Assembly: GCF_033001325.1 (NCBI RefSeq) | Contig: NZ_CP133111.1 | Location: forward strand, 4,852,501 to 4,916,500 | DNA: 64,000 nucleotides | Direction of reading: 5' to 3' | Source: Rhodopseudomonas sp. BAL398 | GTDB lineage: Bacteria; Pseudomonadota; Alphaproteobacteria; Rhizobiales; Xanthobacteraceae | Shown: piece by piece, positions 51,431 through 61,870 of the stretch | Numbering within the stretch: position 1 is the stretch's first letter | Layout of the letters: every line of letters starts with the position of its first letter | The notes under the pieces: model-generated | Database searches by the model: none | What the model saw: the letters and a program-made list of their open reading frames with translations, nothing else | What the model was told of the DNA's origin: nothing | Position numbers and translations under genes: made by a program

Positions 51431-52036
51431 CTAGTTCGCGGCAAGGCGATCGAGCGCCAGATTGAGCGCCAGCACATTGACCCGCGGCTCGCCGAGCAGG
51501 CCGGCGAAGCGGCCGTGAATTTCCGCCATGACGAGTTGCTGCACCCGATTCTCGGGAAGGCGTCGCGCCGATGCGACCCGCGGCACCTGAAACAGCGCGG
51601 CCTCCGGCGAGATGTCGGGGTCGAGCCCGCTGCCGCTGGTGGTGACAAGGTCGACCGGAACGGCGAGCGCCGGATTTTCCGCCTTCAGCTTTTCAACGTC
51701 GCCTTTGACCCGGTCGATCAGCGCCTGGCTGGTCGGCCCGAGATTGGAGCCGCCGGATGCAGCCGCGTTATAGGGCGCCGGCACGGTCTTGCTGGAATCG
51801 GCGGGGTCGGCGGCGGAGGTCGCCGACGGACGGCCGTGAAAATATTTGGCGTCCTTGAAGTCCTGGCCGATCAGCGTCGAGCCGACGATGCTGCCGTCGC
51901 GTTCGATCAGGCTGCCCTGCGCCTGCTGCGGAAACAGCACGCCGGCGAGGCCGGTGATGCCGAGCGGATAAGCGAGGCCGGTGATCAGCGCGAGCGCGAC
52001 CAGGATGACGATGGCGGGACGGATTTCTCTCAACAT
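51431..52036 (-). CDS. kdpC: KdpC, K+-transporting ATPase subunit C
   Basis: A 201-residue subunit with one N-terminal helix ([20 protein letters not shown]) and a periplasmic domain containing [20 protein letters not shown] and [14 protein letters not shown], both diagnostic. It helps deliver K+ to KdpA and stabilises the complex. The ATG at 52036 follows GAGGAG. Unusually, 129 bases carrying a REP-like hairpin separate it from kdpB. Confidence 0.95.
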   Translation of the reverse strand: MLREIRPAIVILVALALITGLAYPLGITGLAGVLFPQQAQGSLIERDGSIVGSTLIGQDFKDAKYFHGRPSATSAADPADSSKTVPAPYNAAASGGSNLGPTSQALIDRVKGDVEKLKAENPALAVPVDLVTTSGSGLDPDISPEAALFQVPRVASARRLPENRVQQLVMAEIHGRFAGLLGEPRVNVLALNLALDRLAAN

Positions 52037-52075
52037 GATAAACTCCTCAAATTCCAATGTCGTCGCGTCTTGTCT

Positions 52076-52158
52076 CGTCATTGCGAGGAGCGAAGCGACG
52101 AAGCAATCCAGTCTCTTTTTGTCGCTTTCTGGATTGCTTCGCTGCGCTCGCAATGACG
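52076..52158. repeat. REP-like palindrome between kdpB and kdpC
   Basis: Arms CGTCATTGCGAG...AAGCAATCCAG (52076-52111) and CTGGATTGCTTCGCTGCGCT...CAATGACG (52130-52158) are near-perfect inverted repeats. I recognise the text as a very common interspersed palindrome of Nitrobacteraceae. In the kdp mRNA it would fold into a long hairpin between two coding regions. Confidence 0.8.
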
Positions 52159-52165
52159 ACTCTCC

Positions 52166-54286
52166 TCAGACCAAATGCAAGGCAGTGACCGCAAGGTCGA
52201 TCGCCTTGATGCCGGCGAAGGGGATCACGATGCCGCCGAGGCCGTAGATCAAGAGATTGCGGCGCAGCAGCGCGCCGGCGCCGACCGCCCGATAGGCGAC
52301 GCCCTTCAGCGCCAGCGGAATCAGCGCGATGATGATCAGCGCGTTGAAGATGATCGCCGACAGGATCGCGCTTTGCGGACTGGCCAGATGCATCACATTG
52401 AGCACGCCGAGCTGCGGATAGAACGCCAGGAACATCGCCGGGATGATGGCGAAATATTTCGCCACGTCGTTGGCGATCGAGAATGTGGTCAGCGCGCCGC
52501 GGGTCATCAACAATTGCTTGCCGATCTCCACCACCTCGATCAGCTTAGTCGGGTTGGAATCGAGGTCGACCATGTTGCCGGCCTCGCGCGCCGCTTGCGT
52601 GCCGGTGTTCATGGCGACGCCGACATCGGCCTGGGCCAGCGCCGGCGCGTCATTGGTGCCGTCGCCGCACATCGCCACCAGCTTGCCCTTGGCCTGTTCG
52701 TCGCGGATCAGCCGCAGCTTGTCCTCGGGCGTCGCCTGCGCCAGGAAATCGTCGACGCCGGCCTCGGCGGCGATCGCAGCGGCGGTCATCGGATTGTCGC
52801 CGGTGATCATCACGGTGCGGATACCCATCCGGCGCAGCTCGGCGAAGCGCTCGCGAATGCCTCCCTTGACGATGTCCTTGAGATGGATGACGCCGAGCAG
52901 GCGGCCGTCCTTCGCCACCGCCAAAGGCGTTCCGCCGGCCTTGGCGATGTCGTCGGCGATGCTCTGGATTTCGCGCGCCGCTTCGGAAACCACGCCTGAG
53001 TGCAACGCGCGCGCCGCATTGCCCGACGCCAGGGTGGTCTGATCGCCGCCCGCGACATAGTTCAGCACCGCGTCCACCGCACCCTTGCGGACCGAGGAGT
53101 GGCCGGCATCGACGCCGCTCATCCGGGTCTGCGCCGTGAAGGGGATGAAGGCAGCCGACAGTTCGGCCATGTCGCGGCCGCGCAGGCCATATTTTTCCTT
53201 CGCCAGCACCACGATCGAGCGCCCCTCCGGGGTTTCGTCGGACAGCGACGCCAGTTGCGCCGCATCCGCCAGCTCTTCCTCGCTGACATTGCGCACCGGC
53301 CGGAACGCGGTCGCCTGCCGGTTGCCCAACGTAATCGTCCCGGTCTTGTCGAGCAGCAGCGTATCTACGTCGCCGGCGGCTTCTACGGCGCGGCCCGACA
53401 TCGCCAGCACGTTGAAGCGCACCAGCCGGTCCATGCCGGCGATACCGATTGCCGACAGCAGCGCGCCGATCGTGGTCGGGATCAGCGTGACGAACAGCGC
53501 CACCAGAATCACAACGGAGATCTGGCCGCCCGCATAGGCGGCGTAGCTCGGGATCGTCACGGTGGCGAACACGAAGATGATGGTGAGGCCGATCAACAGG
53601 ATATTGAGGGCGATCTCGTTCGGCGTCTTCTGCCGCTGCGCGCCCTCGACCAAACCGATCATGCGATCGAGGAACGAGGCGCCCTTCGCCGCCGTGATCC
53701 GCACCACAATGCGGTCCGAGATCACCATGGTTCCGCCGGTGACGGCGGAGCGGTCGCCGCCGGATTCGCGGATCACCGGCGCGGATTCCCCGGTGATGGC
53801 CGCCTCGTTGACCGAGGCGACGCCTTCAATCACCTCGCCGTCGCTCGGAATGATATCGCCGGCCTCGACCAGCACGATATCACCGCGATCGAGGTGCTCG
53901 GCGGGCACGCCCTCATAGAGTTCGTGATTGCCCTCGATCAGCAGCCGCTTGGCCCTTGTATTGGTCAGGGTCTGACGCAGCGTGTCGGCCTGGGCCTTGC
54001 CGCGGCCTTCCGCGACGGCTTCGGCGAAATTGGCGAACAGCACGGTAAACCACAGCCACAGGATGATCTGGAACGCAAAGCCGAGATCGCCGCCGCCACT
54101 GATGATCGTCTTGATGAAGATCACGGTGGTCAGCGCGGCCACGACTTCGACCACGAACATCACCGGGTTCTTGACCATCAGTCGCGGATCGAGCTTGACG
54201 AAGGCCGACCGAATCGCCGGGACGACGATCGCCGGATCGAGCATCGCCGATCCGCCGCTCCGGCTTCTGGTTTTGACAGTTTGCAT
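52166..54286 (-). CDS. kdpB: KdpB, K+-transporting P-type ATPase
   Basis: A 706-residue catalytic subunit. The phosphorylated Asp is in [14 protein letters not shown], the actuator motif TGES lies in [11 protein letters not shown], the nucleotide domain has MRKGA-type KGAVDAVL, and the hinge has [20 protein letters not shown]. It hydrolyses ATP to drive K+ through KdpA. The ATG at 54286 is used; a GTG three codons earlier is possible. The protein's first 20 residues are slightly longer than in E. coli. Confidence 0.96.
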   Translation of the reverse strand: MQTVKTRSRSGGSAMLDPAIVVPAIRSAFVKLDPRLMVKNPVMFVVEVVAALTTVIFIKTIISGGGDLGFAFQIILWLWFTVLFANFAEAVAEGRGKAQADTLRQTLTNTRAKRLLIEGNHELYEGVPAEHLDRGDIVLVEAGDIIPSDGEVIEGVASVNEAAITGESAPVIRESGGDRSAVTGGTMVISDRIVVRITAAKGASFLDRMIGLVEGAQRQKTPNEIALNILLIGLTIIFVFATVTIPSYAAYAGGQISVVILVALFVTLIPTTIGALLSAIGIAGMDRLVRFNVLAMSGRAVEAAGDVDTLLLDKTGTITLGNRQATAFRPVRNVSEEELADAAQLASLSDETPEGRSIVVLAKEKYGLRGRDMAELSAAFIPFTAQTRMSGVDAGHSSVRKGAVDAVLNYVAGGDQTTLASGNAARALHSGVVSEAAREIQSIADDIAKAGGTPLAVAKDGRLLGVIHLKDIVKGGIRERFAELRRMGIRTVMITGDNPMTAAAIAAEAGVDDFLAQATPEDKLRLIRDEQAKGKLVAMCGDGTNDAPALAQADVGVAMNTGTQAAREAGNMVDLDSNPTKLIEVVEIGKQLLMTRGALTTFSIANDVAKYFAIIPAMFLAFYPQLGVLNVMHLASPQSAILSAIIFNALIIIALIPLALKGVAYRAVGAGALLRRNLLIYGLGGIVIPFAGIKAIDLAVTALHLV

Positions 54287-54308
54287 GGATTTCACTCCGT
54301 AAGATCGA

Positions 54309-56012
54309 TCAGAACAGCTTGTTCGCGGTCATCGACAGATGCTCGACGATCGGCCCGAGCGCGAGCGCGGGCAGGAAGGTGAGGCCACCGATGATCAGAA
54401 TGACGCCGATCACCAGGCCGATGAACAGGGGACCGGTCGTCGGCAGGGTTCCGGCCGATGGCGGGATCGTGCGCTTGGCCGCCAGCGAGCCGGCCAAGGC
54501 CATCGCCGGGATGATCATGAAGAAGCGGCCGACCATCATCGAACTGGCGAGCGTGAGATTGTAGAAGAAGGTGTTTCCGCTGAGGCCGGCGAATGCCGAG
54601 CCGTTATTGCCGGTCGCCGAGGTGAAGGCATAGAGCACCTCGGTAAAGCCATGCGGCCCGGCATTGGCCATCGCCGCCACCCCGGACGGCAGCACCACCG
54701 CGACCGCGGTCCAGCCCAGATACATCAGCGGCAGCACCAGGATCGCCAGCATCGCCATCTTGACCTCGCGGGCTTCGATCTTCTTGCCGACATATTCCGG
54801 CGTGCGGCCGACCATCAGCCCGGCGACGAAGATCGTCAGCACCACGAACAGCAGCATGCCGTAAAGGCCGGCGCCGACGCCGCCGACGATGATCTCGCCG
54901 AGCTGCATGTTGATCAGCGGGATCATGCCGCCGAGCGCGGTGAAGCTGTCATGCATGGCGTTGACCGCGCCGCAGGACGCCGCAGTAGTGATCACGGCGA
55001 ACAGCGCGGAGGCCACGATGCCGAAGCGGACTTCCTTGCCCTCCATGTTGCCGCCGGTGAGCCCCAGCGCGTTGAGCCCGGTGGTGCCGCTGGCCTCCGC
55101 CCAATAGGTGACGCCGACGCCGACAACGAACAGCACGCCCATCACCGCGAGGATCGCCCAACCCTGGCGTTGGTTGCCGACCATGCGGCCGAAGACATTG
55201 GTGAGGCCGGCGCCGAGCGCGAAGATCGAGATCATTTGCACGAAGTTCGTCAGCGCCGTCGGGTTTTCGAATGGATGCGCGGCATTGGCGTTGAAAAAGC
55301 CGCCGCCATTGGTGCCGAGCATCTTGATCGCGACCTGCGACGCTACCGGGCCGACCGCGATGGTCTGTCGGGCGCCTTCCAGCGTGGTGGCGTCGACATA
55401 GGCGCCGAGCGTCTGCGGGATGCCCTGCGAGACCAGGAACAGCGCATAGACGATGCATATCGGGAGCAGGATGTAGAGCGTGCAACGGACCAGATCGACC
55501 CAGAAATTGCCGACGCTGCGCGCCGAGGCCCGGGCGAAACCGCGGATCAGCGCGATCGCCAATACGATGCCGGTCGCGGCGGACAGGAAATTCTGCACCG
55601 TCAGCCCGAGCATCTGCGCCAGATAGGACAGCGTGCTCTCGCCGCCATAGTTCTGCCAGTTGGTGTTGGTGAGGAAACTGATCGCGGTGTTGAACGCCAA
55701 ATCCGGCGCCATCGCCGGCTGATGCGCAGGATTGAACGGTAGCCCCGCCTGCAGCCGCAGCACCGCGTACAGCAACAGAAAGCCGAATACGTGGAACAGC
55801 AGCATCGCCACCGTATAGGTGAGCCAATGCTGCTCGCTCTTGTCGTCGATGCCGCCGGCCCAATACAGGCCCTTCTCGACCGGCCGCAACAGCGGCGACA
55901 GCAGCGTGGCTTCGCCGTTGAAGACGCGGGTCATATACCAGCCGAGCGGTTTGACCAGCGCGACGACGATCGCGCAGAACAGGATGATTTGAATCCAGCC
56001 AATCAAGGTCAT
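54309..56012 (-). CDS. kdpA: KdpA, K+-binding and channel subunit
   Basis: A 567-residue membrane protein with ten or so helices of the SKT channel-like fold. Selectivity-filter repeats appear as [35 protein letters not shown] and [13 protein letters not shown]. It binds and conducts K+ within the KdpFABC complex. It lies 22 bases before kdpB and 13 bases after kdpF in the operon. Confidence 0.96.
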   Translation of the reverse strand: MTLIGWIQIILFCAIVVALVKPLGWYMTRVFNGEATLLSPLLRPVEKGLYWAGGIDDKSEQHWLTYTVAMLLFHVFGFLLLYAVLRLQAGLPFNPAHQPAMAPDLAFNTAISFLTNTNWQNYGGESTLSYLAQMLGLTVQNFLSAATGIVLAIALIRGFARASARSVGNFWVDLVRCTLYILLPICIVYALFLVSQGIPQTLGAYVDATTLEGARQTIAVGPVASQVAIKMLGTNGGGFFNANAAHPFENPTALTNFVQMISIFALGAGLTNVFGRMVGNQRQGWAILAVMGVLFVVGVGVTYWAEASGTTGLNALGLTGGNMEGKEVRFGIVASALFAVITTAASCGAVNAMHDSFTALGGMIPLINMQLGEIIVGGVGAGLYGMLLFVVLTIFVAGLMVGRTPEYVGKKIEAREVKMAMLAILVLPLMYLGWTAVAVVLPSGVAAMANAGPHGFTEVLYAFTSATGNNGSAFAGLSGNTFFYNLTLASSMMVGRFFMIIPAMALAGSLAAKRTIPPSAGTLPTTGPLFIGLVIGVILIIGGLTFLPALALGPIVEHLSMTANKLF

Positions 56013-56025
56013 GACGATACGCCTT

Positions 56026-56115
56026 TCAAAAACGCTCGGGCCGCAGCAGGGCGTAGGTCAAATAGATCAGCAGCCCGACCGCGACGAGGCCGGCAAGTGT
56101 GTAGTCGAAGGTCAT
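56026..56115 (-). CDS. kdpF: KdpF, small subunit of the K+ ATPase
   Basis: A 29-residue single-helix peptide, [20 protein letters not shown] followed by YALLRPERF. The YALLRPE(R/K)F ending and position directly before kdpA identify KdpF, which stabilises the KdpABC complex in the inner membrane. The start is ATG 56115 behind a weak GAGG site, and the stop is 13 bases from kdpA. Confidence 0.92.
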   Translation of the reverse strand: MTFDYTLAGLVAVGLLIYLTYALLRPERF

Positions 56116-56126
56116 GGTGGTGGTCC

Positions 56127-56210
56127 TCACAGCCATTCGCAGCCATAGGCGTAGCCGACCGCCAGCGCGAACATGCAAAGGCCGATGGCAAGCATGAGAA
56201 GGTCGAGCAT
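56127..56210 (-). CDS. 27-residue membrane peptide at the head of the kdp operon
   Basis: MLDLLMLAIGLCMFALAVGY followed by AYGCEWL: one transmembrane helix, strong AAGGAG ribosome site six bases before the ATG, and only 11 bases from the kdpF start. I recall similar short ORFs at this place in other Rhizobiales kdp operons. The function is not known to me; a second accessory helix of the Kdp complex or a leader peptide are the two possibilities. Confidence 0.65.
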   Translation of the reverse strand: MLDLLMLAIGLCMFALAVGYAYGCEWL

Positions 56211-56549
56211 GGGGGGCTCCTTGGGCTCAGTGATCGCTGGCGGACGATGGGTCGTCCCGCAGCTTGCTGGCTCAACAGGTGCCACCCGGCGCGTAGGCTT
56301 TCGAGATGGGAGAGCGGGCGATGTTATAGGAATCTCATAAAGACGCCGGCTTCCGCAGGCTCGGAGAGCTGAGCGGGGAAGGGCGCCAACCTCATTGGCT
56401 GACCGTTATTTTGATCGCGCGAGAATTTTTGGGGTCAAAGCCACACGCAACACAGCATGCGTCTGAGGGGGCTACCCGGCACTCGCCGGACATGACGTGC
56501 CGGCTAAAGCCGCATCGCGAATTAAAGCGCGCGCCGCAAAATGCGGAAA
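56211..56549. other. Region upstream of the kdp operon
   Basis: About 340 bases between the kdp operon head and the 3' end of the gene at 56550. It should hold the kdp promoter and KdpE site, but I see no distinctive motif. No gene supported. Confidence 0.35.
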
Positions 56550-57443
56550 TCAGGTCGCGGCCGCAGATGCAGCAAGGCGGCGCAGCTCCGCCAGCCGGGT
56601 GATGGATTGTCCCGCCAGCCGCTGCGCGAATTCCAAGCTGTCGTGGTTGGTGGCCCTCTCGGCCTCTTCGAGATAGAGGGAGGTCAATTGTTCCGCACGT
56701 CGCAAGGCCCGATGTTTGATCTCTTCGAGAGTCTCGGTCGGGGGCTGCGCTTCTGCGGGATCGGAGGCGGGGAGCGGGGACGATCCGAGTTTCGACAAGA
56801 CCTCTCGCGCGTCTGCCGGAATTCGCCGCGACCATTGTTCGATGTCTTTGGACAGCAGACTTTCGAGCATCGCCGCCGATAGGGCCTCGCCGCCCTCGGC
56901 GTCGATTTCAGATGCTGTCTGATCGCGGGCGGCGTGCCATGCCAGACGACGTTCGCGTCGCAACAAGTTGCAATCGTGCAGCGCCTCGCGCGCGAATTCC
57001 TCGGCGGCGGCGCGAATGCGCGGGTCCTCGGTATTGGCCGCGACGTAAGTCCAGAAGATGAAAGCGCGATCGCCACGGCGAACCGCAATCCCCCAGGCAA
57101 GATATGGCGTCGAGAGCGACGAGTTCGCAAAATTGGACAGCTCTTGCGCGAATATGCGGTCCGTCGGAAGCGATCGCAGCTGTGTCGGATCAGGTCGGGT
57201 GCCGAAAGTTGCAATACAGCGCGACGCAACTAATTCACCGCGTTGGCGCTCCCGTCGTGTCAGGGACTGCCAGATTCGCTGCACCGGCTTAACGGAATCT
57301 TCATCGGGCGCGGCGAGCCGTTCATCGAGTTCTTCATATTGTCGTGCCGCTGTATCGGCTTGTTCGAATGCGATGGCGTAAAGTTCCGCGAGATCGTTCA
57401 CCGGTCCAGGCGGATCTATCGTCAACACGGGTTCACTACGCAT
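56550..57443 (-). CDS. Unrecognised 297-residue soluble protein
   Basis: A cytoplasmic, Glu/Arg/Ala-rich, predominantly helical protein without signal peptide or membrane segment. Segments such as DLAELYAIAFEQADTAARQY and LEEAERATNHDSLEFAQRLA suggest long helices of a ferritin-like or coiled-coil type, and FAREALHDCNLLRRERRLAW recalls ferritin-like helix pairs, but I cannot name a family. The start ATG 57443 has AGAG upstream. It is divergent from nosR with 145 bases between them, so it may share the NnrR/FNR-like site and be linked to denitrification. Confidence 0.6.
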   Translation of the reverse strand: MRSEPVLTIDPPGPVNDLAELYAIAFEQADTAARQYEELDERLAAPDEDSVKPVQRIWQSLTRRERQRGELVASRCIATFGTRPDPTQLRSLPTDRIFAQELSNFANSSLSTPYLAWGIAVRRGDRAFIFWTYVAANTEDPRIRAAAEEFAREALHDCNLLRRERRLAWHAARDQTASEIDAEGGEALSAAMLESLLSKDIEQWSRRIPADAREVLSKLGSSPLPASDPAEAQPPTETLEEIKHRALRRAEQLTSLYLEEAERATNHDSLEFAQRLAGQSITRLAELRRLAASAAAT

Positions 57444-57496
57444 TGCAGACTCTTTCCATTGAATGGACATTAGGCCCGGCGGAAAGCGCGACGAGC

Positions 57497-57510
57497 TTGC
57501 TCTAGCGCAA
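57497..57510. promoter_or_regulatory. NnrR/FNR-type box upstream of nosR
   Basis: TTGCTCTAGCGCAA fits the NnrR/FNR-family pattern TTGCG-N4-CGCAA with one mismatch. Its centre is 85 bases before the nosR start chosen here, leaving a leader of about 44 bases if it acts at -41.5. It would tie nosR to low oxygen and nitric oxide. Confidence 0.5.
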
Positions 57511-57588
57511 AGTCGCATCAGTTTCGAGTGCTATTGGAAGCGGCAAGTCACGCACATCAGAACAGCGGCGTTCTGCGCAGATTGGACC

Positions 57589-59910
57589 GTGCCGTTGCGA
57601 AAAGACTCCAAAATTCACATCGTCTTCGCATTCGTTGTCGTCGCTTGCTGTTGGATGGTCAGTATTGACCCGTCCGCGGCGGCCGGTCGGCTCAACGAAT
57701 ATATCGGCAAGGCCGCGCCAGGCGAGCTCGTCTCCGGCGCCGATCGGCTCGGTCCGCTGCAAGGCGATCCGGCCATCGCGCCCGCCTACAAGGACGACCG
57801 GCTGCTCGGCTATATCTATCTCAGCTCGGACTTCACCAACACCACGGGCTATTCCGGCAAGCCGATCGAAATGCTGGTCGGCATCGATCCCAAGGGCGTG
57901 CTGACTGGATTCAAGCTGGTCGAGCATAAAGAGCCGATCATCCTGCTCGGGATTCCCGAACAGCGCATCATGGACGTGCTCAACAAGCTGATCGGGGTCG
58001 ACATCAGCCCGGTGGCGCGTCGTCAGGCGAAGCCACCGCGGGTCGATATCGTCAGCGGCGCCACCGTGACCGTTCTGGTGATCGGCGACAGTATCGTCCG
58101 CTCGGCGATCAAGCTGATTCGCAGCGGTCGGATTGGCGGCGGGAGCGTCGGCGACAGCGCCGCCGCTCTGCCCGCGGCGACCAAGACCGTCGACATGGAC
58201 AAAAGCGAAGTCCGCGACTGGCTGGGCCTGCTCGCCGATGGCGCGGTGCGGCGGCTGCATCTCACCGCCGGCGACGTCAACCAGGCGTTCGAGAAGTCCG
58301 GCAATGTCGGTGCTGCGGCGCATCCGGAAGAGGGCGATCCCGATGCGACGTTCATCGATCTCTATGCCGCTGATGTCGCGGTGCCGACGATCGGCCGCAG
58401 CCTGCTCGGCGACGCCGGTTATCAGCGGCTGAAGGCAAGGCTGAAACCCGGTCAGCAGGCGCTGGTCGTGGCGGGCTCCGGCAAATATTCGTTCAAGGGC
58501 TCCGGCTATGTGCGCGGCGGCATCTTCGACCGCATCGAACTGATCCAGGACGGCAACGGCATCCGATTCCGCGATCACGACCATACCCGACTTGGCAGTT
58601 TTGCCGCCGCCGGCGCGCCGGAGTTTCCGGAAATCGCACTATTCAGAGTGCCGACCGAATTCAGCTTCGATCCAACGGCGCCGTGGTCGCTGCAGCTGGT
58701 GGTCCAGCGCGTCATCGACGTACGCGACAAGGCAGCGCTGACCTTCGATCTCGGCTATGCGCTGCCCGATGCCTTGCTGAAGATCGAGCAACTGGCGCCC
58801 GCGGCGACCGCGGCGTGTGCTGCGACCGCGGCACGTGCTGCGCCCGCGCCTGCCGCTGCCGCCAAGACGCCGCGCGTCGGCGAATCGCCCGGCGCCGACG
58901 AAGACCCGTTATGGATGCGGATCTGGCGCGGCGACATGGTTCGCATCAGCGTCACGGTGGCGGCACTCGGCGTGCTGACCCTGATCTTCTTCTTTCAGAA
59001 CGTGCTGGTGCGCCGGCCGGTGCTGTTCGGCTGGGTTCGTCGCGTCTATCTGCTGTTCATCCTGGTCTGGCTCGGCTGGTACGCCACCGCGCAATTGTCG
59101 GTGGTCAATGTGATGACCTTCGCCAACTCGCTGCTGAGCGGCTTCAGCTGGGAGTATTTCCTGTCCGCGCCACACATCTTTATTCTCTGGACCGCGACCG
59201 CCGCCGGGCTGTTGTTCTGGGGGCGCGGGCCGTTCTGCGGCTGGCTGTGTCCGTTCGGCGCGCTGCAGGAATTGCTGAGCGATATCGCCAAGGCGCTCAA
59301 AGTGCCGCAATACAGGTTGCCCTGGGGCCTGCACGAGCGGCTGTGGCCGATCAAATACATCATCTTCCTCGGCCTGTTCGGGTTGTCGCTGTATTCAACC
59401 GCGCTGGCCGAACATTTCGCCGAGATCGAACCGTTCAAGACCGCGATCATTCTGAAATTCGCGCGCGAGTGGCCTTACGTTGTCTACGCGCTGACCTTGC
59501 TCGCCGCGGGGCTGTTCGTGGAGCGTTTCTTCTGCCGCTATTTGTGCCCGCTCGGCGCGGCGCTGGCGATTCCCGGTCGCATCCGGACGTTCGAGTGGCT
59601 GCGGCGCTGGAAGGAATGCGGTTCGCCCTGCGCGCGTTGCGCCAATGAATGCCCGGTGCAGGCGATTCACCCCGAGGGCCAGATCAACGTCAATGAATGC
59701 ATCTACTGCATGCATTGCCAGGAGCTGTATTTCGACGACCACCGTTGCCCGCACATGATCCAGGTCCGGCTGAAGCGCGAGAAGCGCGACGCGCTGTCGT
59801 CGCCGTCGATGCGCTCAGCCAAAGGTCCCGACACCCTGATCACCGCCGCGGGCCGGCCCATTCCCGGGCTGTCCGGCGTCCGCACCGTTCCAACCCCACC
59901 CCTACCCTGA
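57589..59910 (+). CDS. nosR: NosR, flavin/Fe-S regulatory and electron-transfer protein for N2O reduction
   Basis: About 773 residues. After an N-terminal helix comes a periplasmic FMN-binding domain with the flavinylation motif SGAT (around residues 156-159). Then follow an Ala-rich linker, five or so membrane helices carrying two CX3CP motifs ([10 protein letters not shown] near 548, [11 protein letters not shown] near 650) and a C-terminal 4Fe-4S pair ([33 protein letters not shown]). NosR feeds electrons to NosZ and is needed for its expression. No ATG fits; GTG 57589 is my choice because the frame upstream covers the NnrR-like box. TTG 57595 is equally possible. Confidence 0.93.
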   Translation: MPLRKDSKIHIVFAFVVVACCWMVSIDPSAAAGRLNEYIGKAAPGELVSGADRLGPLQGDPAIAPAYKDDRLLGYIYLSSDFTNTTGYSGKPIEMLVGIDPKGVLTGFKLVEHKEPIILLGIPEQRIMDVLNKLIGVDISPVARRQAKPPRVDIVSGATVTVLVIGDSIVRSAIKLIRSGRIGGGSVGDSAAALPAATKTVDMDKSEVRDWLGLLADGAVRRLHLTAGDVNQAFEKSGNVGAAAHPEEGDPDATFIDLYAADVAVPTIGRSLLGDAGYQRLKARLKPGQQALVVAGSGKYSFKGSGYVRGGIFDRIELIQDGNGIRFRDHDHTRLGSFAAAGAPEFPEIALFRVPTEFSFDPTAPWSLQLVVQRVIDVRDKAALTFDLGYALPDALLKIEQLAPAATAACAATAARAAPAPAAAAKTPRVGESPGADEDPLWMRIWRGDMVRISVTVAALGVLTLIFFFQNVLVRRPVLFGWVRRVYLLFILVWLGWYATAQLSVVNVMTFANSLLSGFSWEYFLSAPHIFILWTATAAGLLFWGRGPFCGWLCPFGALQELLSDIAKALKVPQYRLPWGLHERLWPIKYIIFLGLFGLSLYSTALAEHFAEIEPFKTAIILKFAREWPYVVYALTLLAAGLFVERFFCRYLCPLGAALAIPGRIRTFEWLRRWKECGSPCARCANECPVQAIHPEGQINVNECIYCMHCQELYFDDHRCPHMIQVRLKREKRDALSSPSMRSAKGPDTLITAAGRPIPGLSGVRTVPTPPLP

Positions 59911-59927
59911 AAGCCGAGGAGGCCAAA

Positions 59928-61856
59928 TTGACCAACAAAGAAACCAAACCAGGCGTCAGTCGTCGTACCATATTGGGAACCAGCGCGGCCGCGGCCGGCG
60001 TCGGTCTCGCCGGCGGCATCAGCCTCGCCACCAACACCACCGCGCAAGCCCAGAGCACGGCCGTGCCGAAAGCAGCGCGCGCCGGCACCCAGAAGGCCGA
60101 GGTTCTGCCCGGCGAGCTCGACGAATATTATACGTTCTTCTCCAGCGGTCAGACCGGCGAGATGCGGATCGTCGGATTGCCGTCGATGCGCGAATTGATG
60201 CGCGTGCCGGTGTTCAACCGCGACAGCGCCACCGGCTGGGGCCTCACCAATGAAAGCCTGAAGGTTCTGACCGAGGGCCTGCTGCCGGAATCCAAGGAAT
60301 TCCTCAAGAACCGCGGCGGCACCTATGTGAACGGCGACCTTCACCATCCGCATCTGTCATTCACCGAGGGCACCTATGACGGCCGCTACGCCTTCATGAA
60401 CGACAAGGCCAATACCCGTGTCGCCCGCGTCCGCCTCGACGTCATGAAGTGCGACAAGATCATCCAGCTGCCGAATCAGCATTCCGTGCACGGTCTGCGG
60501 GTGCAGAAATATCCGCGCACCGGCTACGTGTTCTGCAACGGCGAAGATCGCGTGCCGATCCCGAATGACGGCAAGATCCTCGACGACAAGGCCCAGTATC
60601 ACGCGATCTTCACCGCGGTCGACGGCGACACCATGAAGGTGGCCTGGCAGGTCATGGTCGACGGCAATCTCGACAATGTCGATGGCGACTACCAGGGCAA
60701 ATATGCCTTCGCGACCTGCTACAATTCCGAAGGCGGCGTCACCTCGGCGGAGATGACCGCCAACGAGCAGGATTGGGTGACGATCTTCGACATCAAGCGG
60801 ATCGAAGAGGCGGTCAAGAAGGGCGACTTCAAGGAGATCGGCGGCGTCCCGGTGATCGACGGCCGCCACGGTTCGCCCTACACCCGCTACGTTCCGGTCT
60901 CCAACAACCCGCACGGCATCAACACCGCTCCCGACGGCATCCACATCTGCGTCGCGGGCAAATTGTCGCCCACCGTCACCGTGATGGATGTCCGGCTGTT
61001 TGAACAATTGTTCGACGACAAGATCAAGCCGCGCGACGTCGTGGTGGCCGAGCCCGAGGTTGGACTGGGGCCATTGCACACCGCCTTTGACGGCCGCGGC
61101 AACGCCTACACCACGCTGTTCCTCGACAGCCAGATCTGCAAATGGAACATCGATCTGGCGAAGCGGGCCTTCAAGGGCGACAAGGTCAGCCCGATCATCG
61201 ACAAGATCGACGTGCACTACCAGCCCGGCCATAACCACTCCTCGATGGGCGAAACCAAGGAGGCCGACGGAAAGTGGCTGATCTCGCTGAACAAGTTCTC
61301 CAAGGACCGGTTCCTGAACGTCGGTCCGCTGAAGCCGGAGAATGATCAGCTGATCGACATCTCCGGCGACAAGATGGTGCTGATGCATGACGGTCCGAGC
61401 TTCGCCGAACCGCATGACGCAACCATCGTGCATCGCTCCAAGATCAACCCGATCTCGATCTGGGATCGGGCCGATCCGATGTTCGCCGACGCGGTCAAGC
61501 AGGCCAAGGCGGACGGCATCAAGCTCGAAGAAGACTCCAAGGTGATCCGGGACGGCAACAAGGTGCGGGTCTACATGACCTCGCAGGCGCCGGTCTTCGG
61601 CCTGAGCAGTTTTCAGGTCAAGCAGGGCGATGAGGTGACCGTCCACGTCACCAACATTGATGACATCGAAGACCTCACCCATGGCTTCGCGATCATCAAT
61701 TATGGCATCCAGATGGAGGTCGCGCCCCAGGCGACGGCGTCGGTCACCTTTTCGGCCGACAAGGCCGGTGTGTATTGGTACTATTGTTCGTGGTTCTGCC
61801 ACGCGATGCACATGGAAATGAAGGGCCGGATGTTCGTCGAGCCGAAATCGGCTTGA
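59928..61856 (+). CDS. nosZ: NosZ, nitrous oxide reductase (clade I, Tat-exported)
   Basis: A 642-residue periplasmic copper enzyme reducing N2O to N2. The twin-arginine signal is [20 protein letters not shown]. The CuZ centre His residues appear in [40 protein letters not shown] and [10 protein letters not shown]; the CuA site is [12 protein letters not shown] (about residues 620-631). No ATG is available; TTG 59928 follows a strong AGGAGG at five bases, 17 bases after the nosR stop. The Tat signal places it in the classical denitrifier clade. Confidence 0.97.
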   Translation: MTNKETKPGVSRRTILGTSAAAAGVGLAGGISLATNTTAQAQSTAVPKAARAGTQKAEVLPGELDEYYTFFSSGQTGEMRIVGLPSMRELMRVPVFNRDSATGWGLTNESLKVLTEGLLPESKEFLKNRGGTYVNGDLHHPHLSFTEGTYDGRYAFMNDKANTRVARVRLDVMKCDKIIQLPNQHSVHGLRVQKYPRTGYVFCNGEDRVPIPNDGKILDDKAQYHAIFTAVDGDTMKVAWQVMVDGNLDNVDGDYQGKYAFATCYNSEGGVTSAEMTANEQDWVTIFDIKRIEEAVKKGDFKEIGGVPVIDGRHGSPYTRYVPVSNNPHGINTAPDGIHICVAGKLSPTVTVMDVRLFEQLFDDKIKPRDVVVAEPEVGLGPLHTAFDGRGNAYTTLFLDSQICKWNIDLAKRAFKGDKVSPIIDKIDVHYQPGHNHSSMGETKEADGKWLISLNKFSKDRFLNVGPLKPENDQLIDISGDKMVLMHDGPSFAEPHDATIVHRSKINPISIWDRADPMFADAVKQAKADGIKLEEDSKVIRDGNKVRVYMTSQAPVFGLSSFQVKQGDEVTVHVTNIDDIEDLTHGFAIINYGIQMEVAPQATASVTFSADKAGVYWYYCSWFCHAMHMEMKGRMFVEPKSA

Positions 61857-61870
61857 GGCGGGCCTGACAG

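Noticed and set aside
57463-57588. Upstream start for nosR at 57463
   Set aside because: The extra 42 residues are not NosR-like, and the frame would include the NnrR-type box and overlap the divergent gene's start.
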